Positions 34,323 to 42,992 of a stretch of 64,000 bases of DNA are shown here, piece by piece. The notes under the pieces were generated by a model. That model worked only from the letters and a program-made list of their open reading frames with translations, was not told where the DNA came from and ran no database searches. Both the position numbers and the translations under genes were made by a program. Source of the DNA: Micromonospora thermarum (GTDB lineage Bacteria > Actinomycetota > Actinomycetes > Mycobacteriales > Micromonosporaceae); contig NZ_JAATEO010000027.1 of NCBI RefSeq assembly GCF_012034245.1, positions 1 through 64,000 on the forward strand, in the 5' to 3' direction. Every line of letters starts with the position of its first letter. Position 1 is the stretch's first letter.

Positions 34323-34368
34323 GGAGGGGCCCCTCGTACAACACTAGGCGTCGACAAGGGGCCCTTCC
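34323..34368. terminator. AGGGGCCC hairpin, probable repeat-type terminator
   Basis: The arms at 34323-34337 and 34354-34368 pair over 15 positions with two mismatches. It lies between the stop at 34376 and the next start at 34299. From memory this sequence type recurs in Micromonospora intergenic regions. Confidence 0.55.
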
Positions 34369-34375
34369 GATCAAC

Positions 34376-34738
34376 TCAGGGCAGGGTCCACTTCTGGTTG
34401 GCGCCGGTGTGGCAGGTCCACAGGTGCACCGCCGTGCCGTCGGCCGAGTTGTTGCCCGAGACGTCCAGGCACTTGCCCGACTGCGGGTTGCGCACCGTGC
34501 CGTCGGCCTGCGCCGACCAGTTCTGCGCACCCGTGCCGTTACACGTCCACAACTGGATCTTCGTGCCGTCCGCCGACCCGCCACCCGAGACGTCCAGGCA
34601 CTTGCCCAGCGCCCTGATGGTCGAGTTCGGCGTCACCGTCCACGTCTGCGCCGCCGTGCCGTTACAGGTCCAGATCTGGATCTGCGTACCGTCGGCCGTG
34701 GCGGCGTTCCGGACGTCCAGGCACTTGCCGGCCAGGCC
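34376..34738 (-). repeat. 363-bp ricin-module repeat, copy 2
   Basis: Partner of 32188-32550, offset 2188 bases, same strand. It encodes the C-terminal ricin domain of the sugar dehydrogenase protein. Confidence 0.88.
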
Positions 34739-37234
34739 GGTGATCGGGCCGACCCCGCCGCCACCGCCGGTGGTGAAGGTGAACGAGTCGACGTCGTAGA
34801 GCGCGCCCGTGCCCGACCCGGCGAAGGTCAGGTAGAGGGTCGTGGTGCCGGCCGGCGGGTTGCTGATCGTCCCGTTGACCGTGGTGAACGTGTCCCAGGC
34901 TCCGGTGACCGGGACCGTGGCCGAGCCGAGCACCGTGCCGGTGGCCGAGCCGGCGCGGACCTGGAGGGTGCCGCCGGAGCCGGCCGAGGAGACGCGGGCG
35001 CTGAACGACGTCACGTTGTTGATCCGGTACGGCTCGAACGCGATCCAGTCGCCGTTGTTGATGTTGCCGACGGTCTTGCCGCCTTCCGCGGTGGCCTTGT
35101 CGAAGGTCGCGATGCCCGACGAGGTCTTGTAGTGCTCCGCTTGCCGCTTGCGCGGCTGGAGGATGTGCTGGGTGTGCGTGGTGAGCCCGCCCGCGTCGGT
35201 GTACTCGGCGTCGAAGACCGCGAAGATGTTCGCCGCGTCGTCGTGCTCACCGTCGACCGGGATGGTGATCGAGCCGGTGCAGCCGGTCGCCGAGGTGATC
35301 TGGTGGCCGTGGCTGTCGTGGCCCAGCACGTACGTCATCTTGACCTTGGCGCAGTCGATCGTCCCGTCCTCCGGATCGGTGACAGAGATGCTGAACGGCA
35401 CGGTGTCACCGAAGGAGAAGAGCGATCCGTTGCCCGGGGCGTTGATGACGACTGTCGGCGCGGTGTTGCCGACACCGATCTGCACGCTCGCGGTGCCGGT
35501 GGCGCCCTGCGGGTCGCGGACCGTCAGCGTGGCCGTGTACGTGCCGTTCGCGGTGTACGTCTTCGCCGGGTTGGCAGCCGTGGAGGTGGTCCCGTCGCCG
35601 AAGGCCCACGAGTAGGTGAGCGCCCCGCCCTCCGGGTCCGACGACCCGGCCGAGGAGAAGTTCACGGTCAACGGGGCCGTGCCGGACGTCTTGTCCGCCG
35701 ACGCCACCGCCGTCGGGGCGCGGTTGCCGCCGCCGATGTAGTCGTATCGGTAGAGGGCCGAGTTGGCGTCGCCGTTGAAGTAGCCGGTGCCGTAGTCCAG
35801 GACGTAGAGCGCGCCGTCCGGGCCGAACGCCATGTCCATGACCTGTTTGCCGTTCCACGGGAACGTGTCGATGGCGCCGACCGAGCCGTCGGCGTTGACG
35901 TGGATCGGCTTCACCCAGCCCCGGCCGAACTCGCCGGCGAAGAACTGCCCGTCGAAGCTCTGCGGCCACTTGGTGGTGGAGGTCGACGAGGCGTTGTACC
36001 GGTAGACCGGGCCGCCCATCGGCGACTCGGAGCCGCCACCGAACTCCGGCGGGGTGCCGGCGTCGCCCGCGTACCGGATCCAGGCCGGCTTGGCGCCGGG
36101 CAGCGTGGGCAGGCCGGTGTTGCGGAACGAGTTGTTCGTCGGGCCGCCGGTGCAGTTGTACTTCGCACCGGCGGTGCCGGCGGCGAAGTCCCACTCGGCG
36201 TACGTCTCGGTGGCGGTGTTGGTGCCGGTGCAGTACGGCCAGCCGTAGAAGCCCGGACCGGTGACCCGGTTGAACTCGACCTGCCCGCTCGGGCCGCGGG
36301 CGGAGGTGGTGCCCGCGTCCGGCCCGTAGTCGCCGACGTAGACGATGCCGGTGGCCTTGTCGACGCTCATCCGGAAGGGGTTGCGGAAGCCCATGGCGTA
36401 GATCTCGGGGCGGGTCCTCGCGTCCGAGTCGACGAACATGTTGCCGGCCGGGATCGAGTACGTCCCGTTCGCGTTGACCTTGATCCGCAGGATCTTGCCG
36501 CGCAGGTCGTTGGTGTTGGCCGCGCTGCGCTGCGCGTCGTACGCGGGGTTGCGGTTGGTGCGCTCGTCGATCGGCGCGTACCCGGCGGAGTCGAACGGGT
36601 TCGTGTCGTCGCCGGTGGACAGGTACAGGTTGCCGGCGGCGTCGAAGTCGATGTCACCGCCGACGTGGCAGCACATGCCCCGGTCGGCGGGGACGTCGAG
36701 GATGTCGACCTTGCTGCCGGTGTTGATGGTGAAGTCGGCGTTGAGGGTGAACCGGGAGAGCCGGTTGACGCCCTGCCAGGCCGAGAAGTCGCTGCCGGTC
36801 GCCGGGGCGTCCCCGGCCGGCGTGGACAGCGGGGGCGCGTAGTACAGGTAGATGTGCCGGTTGCTGGCGAAGTTCGGGTCGACCCCGACGCCCTGCAACC
36901 CCTCCTCGTCGTGGGTGTAGACGGCGACGGTGCCGATCACCGCCGTGGTGCCGGCCGCGTCGGTGCGGCGGACGGTGCCGTTGCGGGCGGTGTGCAGGAC
37001 CGAGCGGTCCGGCAGCACCGCGATGGTCATCGGCTCGCCGACCTCGGCGACGCCCTTGGCGAGGGTGACCTGCTGGAAGTCGGTGGCGACGATGGGGTGG
37101 GCCTGGGCCGGGGTGGGGCCGCCCAGGGCGGCCGGTCCGGCGCCGAGGGCGGCGGTACCGGCGGCGGCGACCAGGAGCAGGGTCGCGCCGCCGGCGGACC
37201 AGGGGCGGTGGTGGGGGGTGTGCCTCGTGGACAT
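34376..37234 (-). CDS. Secreted sugar dehydrogenase - PKD - CBM - ricin-lectin protein
   Basis: This 952-residue protein starts at the ATG at 37234. Domains: signal peptide (1-46); soluble glucose-dehydrogenase-type beta-propeller (about 50-455: MCCHVGGDIDFDAAGNLYLSTG, RSAANTNDLRGKILRI, RNPFRMSVDK); PKD domain (about 460-545: YSWAFGDGTT); an Ig-like segment (to about 650) with HDSHGH; CBM6-like module (about 655-815); and a ricin trefoil (830-952) with QTW, QNW and QKW. The propeller, PKD and Ig parts parallel those of the 1111-aa protein at 24868. The gene is probably transcribed alone or with the downstream ThuA-DUF1080 gene. Confidence 0.87.
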   Translation of the reverse strand: MSTRHTPHHRPWSAGGATLLLVAAAGTAALGAGPAALGGPTPAQAHPIVATDFQQVTLAKGVAEVGEPMTIAVLPDRSVLHTARNGTVRRTDAAGTTAVIGTVAVYTHDEEGLQGVGVDPNFASNRHIYLYYAPPLSTPAGDAPATGSDFSAWQGVNRLSRFTLNADFTINTGSKVDILDVPADRGMCCHVGGDIDFDAAGNLYLSTGDDTNPFDSAGYAPIDERTNRNPAYDAQRSAANTNDLRGKILRIKVNANGTYSIPAGNMFVDSDARTRPEIYAMGFRNPFRMSVDKATGIVYVGDYGPDAGTTSARGPSGQVEFNRVTGPGFYGWPYCTGTNTATETYAEWDFAAGTAGAKYNCTGGPTNNSFRNTGLPTLPGAKPAWIRYAGDAGTPPEFGGGSESPMGGPVYRYNASSTSTTKWPQSFDGQFFAGEFGRGWVKPIHVNADGSVGAIDTFPWNGKQVMDMAFGPDGALYVLDYGTGYFNGDANSALYRYDYIGGGNRAPTAVASADKTSGTAPLTVNFSSAGSSDPEGGALTYSWAFGDGTTSTAANPAKTYTANGTYTATLTVRDPQGATGTASVQIGVGNTAPTVVINAPGNGSLFSFGDTVPFSISVTDPEDGTIDCAKVKMTYVLGHDSHGHQITSATGCTGSITIPVDGEHDDAANIFAVFDAEYTDAGGLTTHTQHILQPRKRQAEHYKTSSGIATFDKATAEGGKTVGNINNGDWIAFEPYRINNVTSFSARVSSAGSGGTLQVRAGSATGTVLGSATVPVTGAWDTFTTVNGTISNPPAGTTTLYLTFAGSGTGALYDVDSFTFTTGGGGGVGPITGLAGKCLDVRNAATADGTQIQIWTCNGTAAQTWTVTPNSTIRALGKCLDVSGGGSADGTKIQLWTCNGTGAQNWSAQADGTVRNPQSGKCLDVSGNNSADGTAVHLWTCHTGANQKWTLP

Positions 37235-37624
37235 CGCTGTGCTGTCCCTTCCTGACGAGTGACTGCCAGGGCGGGGCGCGCGCCGTCGCGCCGGATGCCG
37301 TAGCGGGGTGCCGTCGGCCCGCCGGGTGCCGTCCCGGCCGGCCGTGACCACCGATGGCTGGCGGGCCACGTGCCCGGTGGTCACCAGTGAACCTTCTCGG
37401 CCTCCCCGTGCGGCCCAGGACGGGCGCGGACGCCGCGCGGTGCAGGCTGAAGAGGTTCAGTCGATGGGTTCCCGCGCCGCCGGTTCACCTCGACGAAACA
37501 ATCCGGTGTTGGCGACGACATTAAATGGCGCACGTCGATGTGTCCATACCTTCTGACGATCCAGCATGGACTTTCGCTCATTCGGTCGAAAGTTGCCTGC
37601 GGCTAACGACGGGCGGCCGGCAGG
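37235..37624. other. 390-base intergenic region, no gene seen
   Basis: The region lies between the end of the polyprenyl synthase gene (37625) and the start at 37234, both minus. Neither strand has a frame with a ribosome site. It holds the operator-like repeat at 37570-37593 and must contain the promoter of the 952-aa protein gene. Confidence 0.4.
37570..37593 (-). promoter_or_regulatory. ACTTTCG-CGAAAGT inverted repeat, candidate sugar-regulon operator
   Basis: ACTTTCG (37570-37576) and CGAAAGT (37587-37593) are perfect inverse copies with a 10-base spacer. The sequence is similar to the repeat at 24690-24716 in front of the related secreted dehydrogenase gene, which suggests one regulator for both. 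Confidence 0.5.
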
Positions 37625-38692
37625 TCAGCGATGGCGGTCGATCGCCTGGCCGGCCAGGGCCGCGAGTGCCGACCGGCACTCGGCCGACACCGGGGCCCGG
37701 TCCAGGGCGACCAGGGCGGCGTCGGCGCGGACCCGGATCATCTGCTCGATCTTCTCGCGGGCGCCGGTGCTCTCGATGATCTTCCGGAGCTCGGCGGCGC
37801 CGTCCGCGTCCAGCTCGGGGTTGCCGAACAGCTCCCGCAGCCGCGCGCTCTGCGCCCGGTCGGCGGCGTCGCGGGCCAGCGCCATCATCACCGTGGGCTT
37901 CCCCTCGCGCAGGTCGTCCAGGACGGACTTGCCGGTGACCGCCGGGTCGCCGAAGACGCCGAGCACGTCGTCGCGGAGCTGGAAGGCGTCGCCGAGGGGG
38001 TCGCCGAACTCGGCCAGCGCGGCCACCAGGTCGGGCCCCGCGTCGGCCAGCGTCGCACCGATCTGCAACGGCCGGGTGACCGTGTAGCGGGCCGCCTTCA
38101 TCCGGATCACGGTCAGTGCGCTGGCGACCGAGCCGTCGCCCACCCCGGACACCAGGTCCAGGTACTCCCCCGCGATCACCTCGGTACGCATCAGCGCGAA
38201 GACGGCGTACCCCCGGTGCACCGCGTCGCTGCTCAGCCCGCACTCGTGGAACATCTGGTCCGACCAGGCGGCGCAGAGGTCGCCGCAGAGCAGGGCGGTG
38301 TTGCGCCCGTACGCCTCGGGGTCGCCCCGCCAGGACGAGCGGGCGTGCAGGTCGGCGAAGATCCGGTGCACCGAGGGCTCGCCCCGGCGGCGGTCGCTGC
38401 CGTCGAGGATGTCGTCGTGGATCAGCGCGAACGCGTGGAACAGCTCCAGCGCGGCGGCGGCGATCACGATCGGCGTGCCGTCCGGCCCGCCCGCGCTCCG
38501 CCAGCCCCAGTAGCAGAAGAGCGGGCGCAGCCGCTTGCCGCCGGCCAGCACGAACCGGTGCAGCGCGGTGAACACGCCGCGCGGCGCGCCGTCCGGCCAG
38601 TCCGGACCCTGCCGGTCGAGGAACGCGGCCAGCTCGGCGTCGAACCGGGCCCGCAGCCCGCTCGCGTCGGTGGGCGCGACGGTGATGGTCAC
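37625..38692 (-). CDS. Polyprenyl diphosphate synthase (trans-isoprenyl, GGPP-type)
   Basis: This 355-residue protein has GGKRLRP (51-57), the first aspartate-rich motif HDDILD (92-97) and the second, FQLRDDVLGVFGD (about 236-248). It condenses isopentenyl diphosphate with an allylic diphosphate at the membrane-cytosol boundary. Chain length cannot be set with certainty; an F in front of the first motif (LELFHAFALIHDD) fits a C20-C25 product. The GTG at 38692 overlaps the stop of the upstream phosphatase gene (GTGA). It is the last gene of the ebo-like operon and probably supplies prenyl donor to its UbiA enzyme. Confidence 0.93.
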   Translation of the reverse strand: MTITVAPTDASGLRARFDAELAAFLDRQGPDWPDGAPRGVFTALHRFVLAGGKRLRPLFCYWGWRSAGGPDGTPIVIAAAALELFHAFALIHDDILDGSDRRRGEPSVHRIFADLHARSSWRGDPEAYGRNTALLCGDLCAAWSDQMFHECGLSSDAVHRGYAVFALMRTEVIAGEYLDLVSGVGDGSVASALTVIRMKAARYTVTRPLQIGATLADAGPDLVAALAEFGDPLGDAFQLRDDVLGVFGDPAVTGKSVLDDLREGKPTVMMALARDAADRAQSARLRELFGNPELDADGAAELRKIIESTGAREKIEQMIRVRADAALVALDRAPVSAECRSALAALAGQAIDRHR

Positions 38693-40152
38693 GACGCCTC
38701 CCCCGGCCGCCCGCCGTCACCCGGCGGGGACGCGGCAGCCGGCGGGGACCCGGCCGCCGGCGGGCCGGGCGGGGCGAGCCCGGCCAGCTCCAGCAGCAGC
38801 CCCTTCACCTCGGTCGCGGCCAGCCGCTCCCGCGCCGCCGACGGGTCGGAGCAGAGCAGCACGGGCCCGTCGGCCGGGTCGGCGGGCAGCCGCCCGTGCG
38901 AACCCCGGACCGCCCGCGCGCCCGCGTCCAGCCCTACCACGCTCATCAGGTACCGCATCCCCAGCTTCTTGCGGGCCAGCGCGACCGCCGCCCGTCGCTT
39001 CGCCGCGCCCGGGGCCGCCGGATCGAAGAACAGCTCCGCCGGGTCGTACCCGGGCTTGCGGTGGATCTCCACCAGCCGGGCGAAGTCCGGCGCGTGGGCG
39101 TCGTCCAGCCAGTAGTAGTACGTGAACCAGGCGTCCGGCTCGGCCACCAGGACGAGGTCGCCGGCGCGCGGGTGGTCCAGCCCGTACGCCGCCTTGCCGT
39201 CGGCGTCCAGCACCTCGGCCACCCCGGGGAGCCCCGCGCACAGCTTCGCCACCGCCGGCACGTCGGCCGGGTCGCGCACGTACACGTGGGCGATCTGGTG
39301 GTCGGCGACCGCGAACGCCCGCGAGGTCCACGGGTCGAGGTACTCCATCCCCGCCTGCGTGTACACCCGCAGCAGCCCCTCGCCGCGCAGCAGCCGGTTG
39401 ACGTCGACCGGCCGGGACACGTCGGTGATGCCGTACTCGGAGAGCACCACCACGGTGGCGTCCCGGGCGCGCGCGGCGTCCAGCAGCGGCGCGAGGGCGC
39501 CGTCCAGCTCGGCCGCCGCCGCGGCGGCCCGCGGCGAGGACGGGCCGAAGCGTTGCAGGTCGTAGTCCAGGTGCGGGACGTAGACCAGGGTCAGGTCCGG
39601 GGACTGGTCGGCGAGGATCCGCTCGGCGGCCCGGCAGATCCACCGGGACGACGGCAGCCCGGCGCCCGGCCCCCAGTACGTGAGCAGCGGGAAGGTGCCG
39701 AGCGCGCCGGTGAGGGTGTCGTGCAGCTCCGGCGGGTCGGTGTAGCAGTCCGGGTCCTTGCGCCCGTCGGCGTGGTACACGGGCCGGGGCGTGACCGTCC
39801 AGTCGACGTCCGCGCCCATCGCGTACCACCAGCACACGTTCGCCACCGTCCACCCGGGCTCGACCCGCCGGGCGGCCTGCCACAGCTTCTCGCCGCCGAC
39901 CAGGGCGTTGTGCTGCCGCCAGAGCAGCACCTCGCCGAGGTCCCGGAAGTACCACCCGTTGCCGACGATCCCGTGCCCGGCCGGCGGAACCCCGGTGAGG
40001 AACGTCGACTGCACCGAGCAGGTCACCGCCGGCAGCACCGTCCCCAGCTCGGCACGGAAGCCCTCGTCCGCCACCGCCCGCAGCCGGGGCATGTGCGCCA
40101 GCAGGCGCGGGGTCAGGCCCACCACGTCCAGCACGACCAACCGCCTGCTCAT
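38689..40152 (-). CDS. EboF-like alkaline-phosphatase-superfamily protein
   Basis: This 487-residue protein is of the nucleotide pyrophosphatase/phosphodiesterase type. The metal and nucleophile residues of the superfamily are visible: D8 in VVLDVVG, the Thr-containing segment PAVTCSVQSTFLTG (about 41-54), HLDYDLQRFG (about 194-203), SEYGITDV (about 237) and a late histidine in VADHQIAHVY. No signal peptide is seen, so it acts in the cytosol. It may remove a phosphate or nucleotide from the cyclitol or prenyl intermediate. It overlaps EboE upstream and the polyprenyl synthase downstream. C-terminal 45 residues are low-complexity (P, A, G). Confidence 0.85.
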   Translation of the reverse strand: MSRRLVVLDVVGLTPRLLAHMPRLRAVADEGFRAELGTVLPAVTCSVQSTFLTGVPPAGHGIVGNGWYFRDLGEVLLWRQHNALVGGEKLWQAARRVEPGWTVANVCWWYAMGADVDWTVTPRPVYHADGRKDPDCYTDPPELHDTLTGALGTFPLLTYWGPGAGLPSSRWICRAAERILADQSPDLTLVYVPHLDYDLQRFGPSSPRAAAAAAELDGALAPLLDAARARDATVVVLSEYGITDVSRPVDVNRLLRGEGLLRVYTQAGMEYLDPWTSRAFAVADHQIAHVYVRDPADVPAVAKLCAGLPGVAEVLDADGKAAYGLDHPRAGDLVLVAEPDAWFTYYYWLDDAHAPDFARLVEIHRKPGYDPAELFFDPAAPGAAKRRAAVALARKKLGMRYLMSVVGLDAGARAVRGSHGRLPADPADGPVLLCSDPSAARERLAATEVKGLLLELAGLAPPGPPAAGSPPAAASPPGDGGRPGEAS

Positions 40153-40220
40153 ACCGTCACCTCGCGTCGCTCGGGTCCGGCCGGAGGCTCCACCTGATTC
40201 GCTCGCCTGCGCTCGCTCAT
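40149..40220 (-). repeat. MSERxRAN mini-element fused to the EboE C-terminus
   Basis: The last 24 codons of the EboE frame, beginning at an in-frame ATG (40220), read MSERRRANQ...ERREVTV and end in the ATGA overlap with the next gene. A sibling sequence starting MSERQRANH and ending ERSEVPA fills the gap at 50263-50346. The DNA of the first 25 bases is almost the same in both. Confidence 0.65.
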
Positions 40221-41468
40221 GCCGTCACCGCCGGGTTGGTCGGGGGCCAGGCCGAGCGCGACCAGCTCGTCGCGGGCGAAGGCCAGCTCGGCGGCGATCC
40301 CGGCGGCCAGCTCCGCGTCGGTGCGCGGCCGCCGCGCCGCCGGCAGCACCCCCCAGGTGTACGTCTCGACGTCGAGGTGGTCGCAGCCGGCGTCCGGGCC
40401 GGCGAAGAGCGCGGCCAGCGCGGCGCGTAGCACCGGCAGTGTCGATGCCAGCGGCGGCTCGGGCGGGGCGTGCAGCGGCACGTGGTAGTGCACGCGCCAC
40501 GGGCCGGGCAGCGCCGCGTCGAGGGCCGCGTCCAGGTCGTCGGCCGACCAGGCGGGGTCCGCCGGGTCGGCCGTCCCGTCGCCGCCGGCCGGGCTGCCGG
40601 CCGCCGCGGGGGCGGCCCGGCGCGTGCCGGTCGCGGTGGCGCAGCCGGCCGCGCGGGTCTGGTGCAGGAAGCGCGGCTCCACCCAGCGGCGCAGGGCGTC
40701 CGCGTCGGCGGCCGGGTCGGCGGCCTCCAGCGCGGCGGAGACCTGCACCTTGACGACCGGCAGCCCGGCCGCACGCAGCCGGCCGAGGGCGGCGGCCGGC
40801 TGCTCCCACGCGCAGGCGAGGTGGGCGAGGTCCAGGCAGATCCCGAGCCGGTCGGTGTCCATGTCGGACAGCACCGTCGCGGCCTGCCCGGTCGATTCCA
40901 CCAGACAACCGGGTTCCGGTTCGAAGCCGACCCGGACCGGCCGGCCGGTGTCCCGCTCGACGGCCGCGAGTCCCGCCGCCAGCTCGTCGAGCCGGCGGCG
41001 GGCGGCGTCGGCGCGGGCCGCGTCCCAGGGCTCCCGCCAGGCGAGTGGCAGCGTCGACACCGAGCCCCGGGCCGCGTCGTCCGGCAGCAGGTCCGCGAGC
41101 ACCCGGGCCAGGTCCAGGGTGTACGCGAGCCGGCCCGTGGTGGTCCAGTCCGGGTGGTACACCGCGCCCTTGACGACGGGTGCCTGGAACGCCGCGTACG
41201 GGAAGCCGTTGAGGGTGACCACCTCCAGGCCCCGCGCGGCCAGCTCGGTGCGCAACCGGTGGCGGGCGCCGGGGTCGGCGGCCAGCTCGGCGGCGACCGG
41301 GGCGGCGAGCCACAGTCCCAGCCCGAGCAGGTCCGCGCCGAGCGTCTCGCGGACCGGCACCGCGTACGTGTCGAGCTGCGCGAGGATGCCGGCGAGGTCC
41401 TCGGCGGGGTGCACGTTGGTGCAGTACCCGAGGTGGACGGTGCTCCCGTCGGCGTGCCGCAGCCTCAT
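40149..41468 (-). CDS. eboE: EboE-like TIM-barrel protein
   Basis: This 439-residue protein is of the EboE type (often called metabolite traffic protein). It is an AP-endonuclease-2/xylose-isomerase-like TIM barrel: HLGYCTNVHPAEDL at the N-terminus, LNGFPYAAFQAPVVKGAVY, VGFEPEPGCLVE, ICLDLAHLACAWEQ, and HYHVPLHAPPEPPL with YTWGVLP. Role in other ebo operons: genetically needed for moving a scytonemin precursor in cyanobacteria; the chemistry is unknown. Its ATG overlaps the EboB stop (TGATG). The C-terminus includes the MSERxRAN mini-element. Confidence 0.87.
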   Translation of the reverse strand: MRLRHADGSTVHLGYCTNVHPAEDLAGILAQLDTYAVPVRETLGADLLGLGLWLAAPVAAELAADPGARHRLRTELAARGLEVVTLNGFPYAAFQAPVVKGAVYHPDWTTTGRLAYTLDLARVLADLLPDDAARGSVSTLPLAWREPWDAARADAARRRLDELAAGLAAVERDTGRPVRVGFEPEPGCLVESTGQAATVLSDMDTDRLGICLDLAHLACAWEQPAAALGRLRAAGLPVVKVQVSAALEAADPAADADALRRWVEPRFLHQTRAAGCATATGTRRAAPAAAGSPAGGDGTADPADPAWSADDLDAALDAALPGPWRVHYHVPLHAPPEPPLASTLPVLRAALAALFAGPDAGCDHLDVETYTWGVLPAARRPRTDAELAAGIAAELAFARDELVALGLAPDQPGGDGMSERRRANQVEPPAGPERREVTV

Positions 41469-42319
41469 CAGCTGCCGCCGCGCAGGATCGAGTTGCCGGC
41501 GAAGGTCGCGCCCGGCGCGTCCACGTCGCCCAGGTCGAGCCGCCCGGACTGCCCGTAGAACTCGACCGGGTTGCGCCAGAGCACCCGGTCGACGTCGTCG
41601 TCGGTGAACCCGGCCAGCAGCATCGCCTCCCCGGTGGCCCGGGTGAGCAACGGGTCGGAGCGCCCCCAGTCGGCGGCCGAGTTGACCAGCACCCGTTCGG
41701 TCCCGTACGCCTTCAGCAGCTCCACCATGCGCGGCGGGGACATCTTCGTGTCCGGGTAGATGGAGAAGCCGAGCCAGCAGCCGGTGTGGCGGACCAGCTC
41801 GACGGTCACCTCGTTGAGGTGGTCGAGCACGACCCGGCCCGGCTCGATGCCCGACTCGGCGACCACGGCGAGGCTGCGCTCGACGCCGCGCGCCTTGTCC
41901 CGGTGCGGGGTGTGCACCAGCGCCGGCAGGTCGTGCGCGACGGCCAGGGCGAGCTGGGCGGCGAAGACGTCGTCCTCCTCGGGCGTCATCGCGTCGTACC
42001 CGATCTCGCCGACCGCCACCACGCCGTCCTTCTCCAGGTAGCGCGGCAGCACGTCGAGCACCGGCCGGCAGCGCGGGTCGTTGGCCTCCTTCGGGTTGAG
42101 CGCCACGGTGGCGTGGTGGCGCACCCCGAACTGCCCGGCCCGGAACGGCTCCCACCCGACCAGCGAGTCGAAGTAGTCGGTGAAGGAGCCGACGCCGGTG
42201 CGCGGCTGGCCCAGCCAGAACGCCGGCTCAACCACGGCGCGGACGCCCGCGGCGGCCATCCGCTCGTAGTCGTCGGTGGTGCGGGACGTCATGTGGATGT
42301 GCGGGTCGAAGATGCGCAT
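41468..42319 (-). CDS. eboB: EboB-like TatD-family metal-dependent hydrolase
   Basis: This 283-residue protein starts with IFDPHIHM, the His-x-His of amidohydrolase/TatD metal sites. It continues with VAVGEIGYD (Glu ligand), LVHTPHRDK, VLDHLNEVT and a final NSAADWGRSDPL aspartate, all in the TatD order. TatD relatives are phosphodiesterases or nucleases; in ebo operons the substrate is unknown. It overlaps EboA upstream and EboE downstream by one base each. Confidence 0.88.
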   Translation of the reverse strand: MRIFDPHIHMTSRTTDDYERMAAAGVRAVVEPAFWLGQPRTGVGSFTDYFDSLVGWEPFRAGQFGVRHHATVALNPKEANDPRCRPVLDVLPRYLEKDGVVAVGEIGYDAMTPEEDDVFAAQLALAVAHDLPALVHTPHRDKARGVERSLAVVAESGIEPGRVVLDHLNEVTVELVRHTGCWLGFSIYPDTKMSPPRMVELLKAYGTERVLVNSAADWGRSDPLLTRATGEAMLLAGFTDDDVDRVLWRNPVEFYGQSGRLDLGDVDAPGATFAGNSILRGGS

Positions 42320-42936
42320 CACGCCTCCTTGGGGCCGGTGTCGGCACCGGCCCTGAGCCGGTCGAGCAGGTCGGTGGCGTCGGCGGGCATGGTGCGGCCG
42401 GCGGCGGCCCGCTCGGCGGCGAGCGCGGCGAGCATCGCCGCCAGCTCCCCGTCGGCGCGGGCGTCGAGGTCGGCCACCACGGCCAGCGGCACGCCCGTGA
42501 ACACGCACTTGAGCACCGCCTGCCGCCAGGCCGCCGGGTCGAGATGCCGGGCGTACGGGCCGAGGGCCGCGGCGACCAGCCGGGTGTCGTTGGTGCGGAT
42601 CGCGTCGTGCAGCAGCGGCACCCCGGCCGTGCCGACCGGCAGCAGCGGCAGTGCCTTGAGCACGGCGCGTTTCTCGGCGGCGTCCCCGGTCCGGTAGAGC
42701 GCGTCGGCCTGCGCCGCGTGGTCGGTGGGCAGGGCGGCCAGCAGCAGCGCGCGGGCCGCCTCGTCGGCCGTCCAGCCGGGCAGGTCGGGCAACTCGTCCC
42801 GGCCGCAGCGCCGGCCGGCGGCCGGGAAGAACCGCGCGATCTCGCCCGGTTCGGCCGCGACGCGGCGCAGTGCCGTCGCCAGCCAGTCGGGATCGGGTAC
42901 GCCCCGCAGCGCGTCCCGCAGTCGATCCGGTGTCAT
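42319..42936 (-). CDS. eboA: EboA-domain protein
   Basis: This 205-residue helical protein matches EboA: RRVAAEPGEIARFFPAAGRRCGR, then the repeat-like helices ARALLLAALP, ALYRTGDAAEKRAVLKALPLLP, LHDAIRTNDTRLVAAALGPYA and QAVLKCVFTGVPL, the last being the most characteristic segment. No enzymatic motif is present. It is a defining gene of ebo operons with unknown function. GGAGGAG precedes the ATG at 42936, the best ribosome site within the operon and a possible secondary entry point after a 56-base gap. Confidence 0.87.
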   Translation of the reverse strand: MTPDRLRDALRGVPDPDWLATALRRVAAEPGEIARFFPAAGRRCGRDELPDLPGWTADEAARALLLAALPTDHAAQADALYRTGDAAEKRAVLKALPLLPVGTAGVPLLHDAIRTNDTRLVAAALGPYARHLDPAAWRQAVLKCVFTGVPLAVVADLDARADGELAAMLAALAAERAAAGRTMPADATDLLDRLRAGADTGPKEA

Positions 42937-42992
42937 CGCCGTCTCCTCCCTCTGCTGCCGCCCGAGGTACCGCGCGCCGCCTCTGCTCTGCT

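Noticed and set aside
34175..37255. Plus-strand open frame of 1026 codons
   Set aside because: Complement of the secreted dehydrogenase-ricin gene; no signal peptide or recognisable motif.
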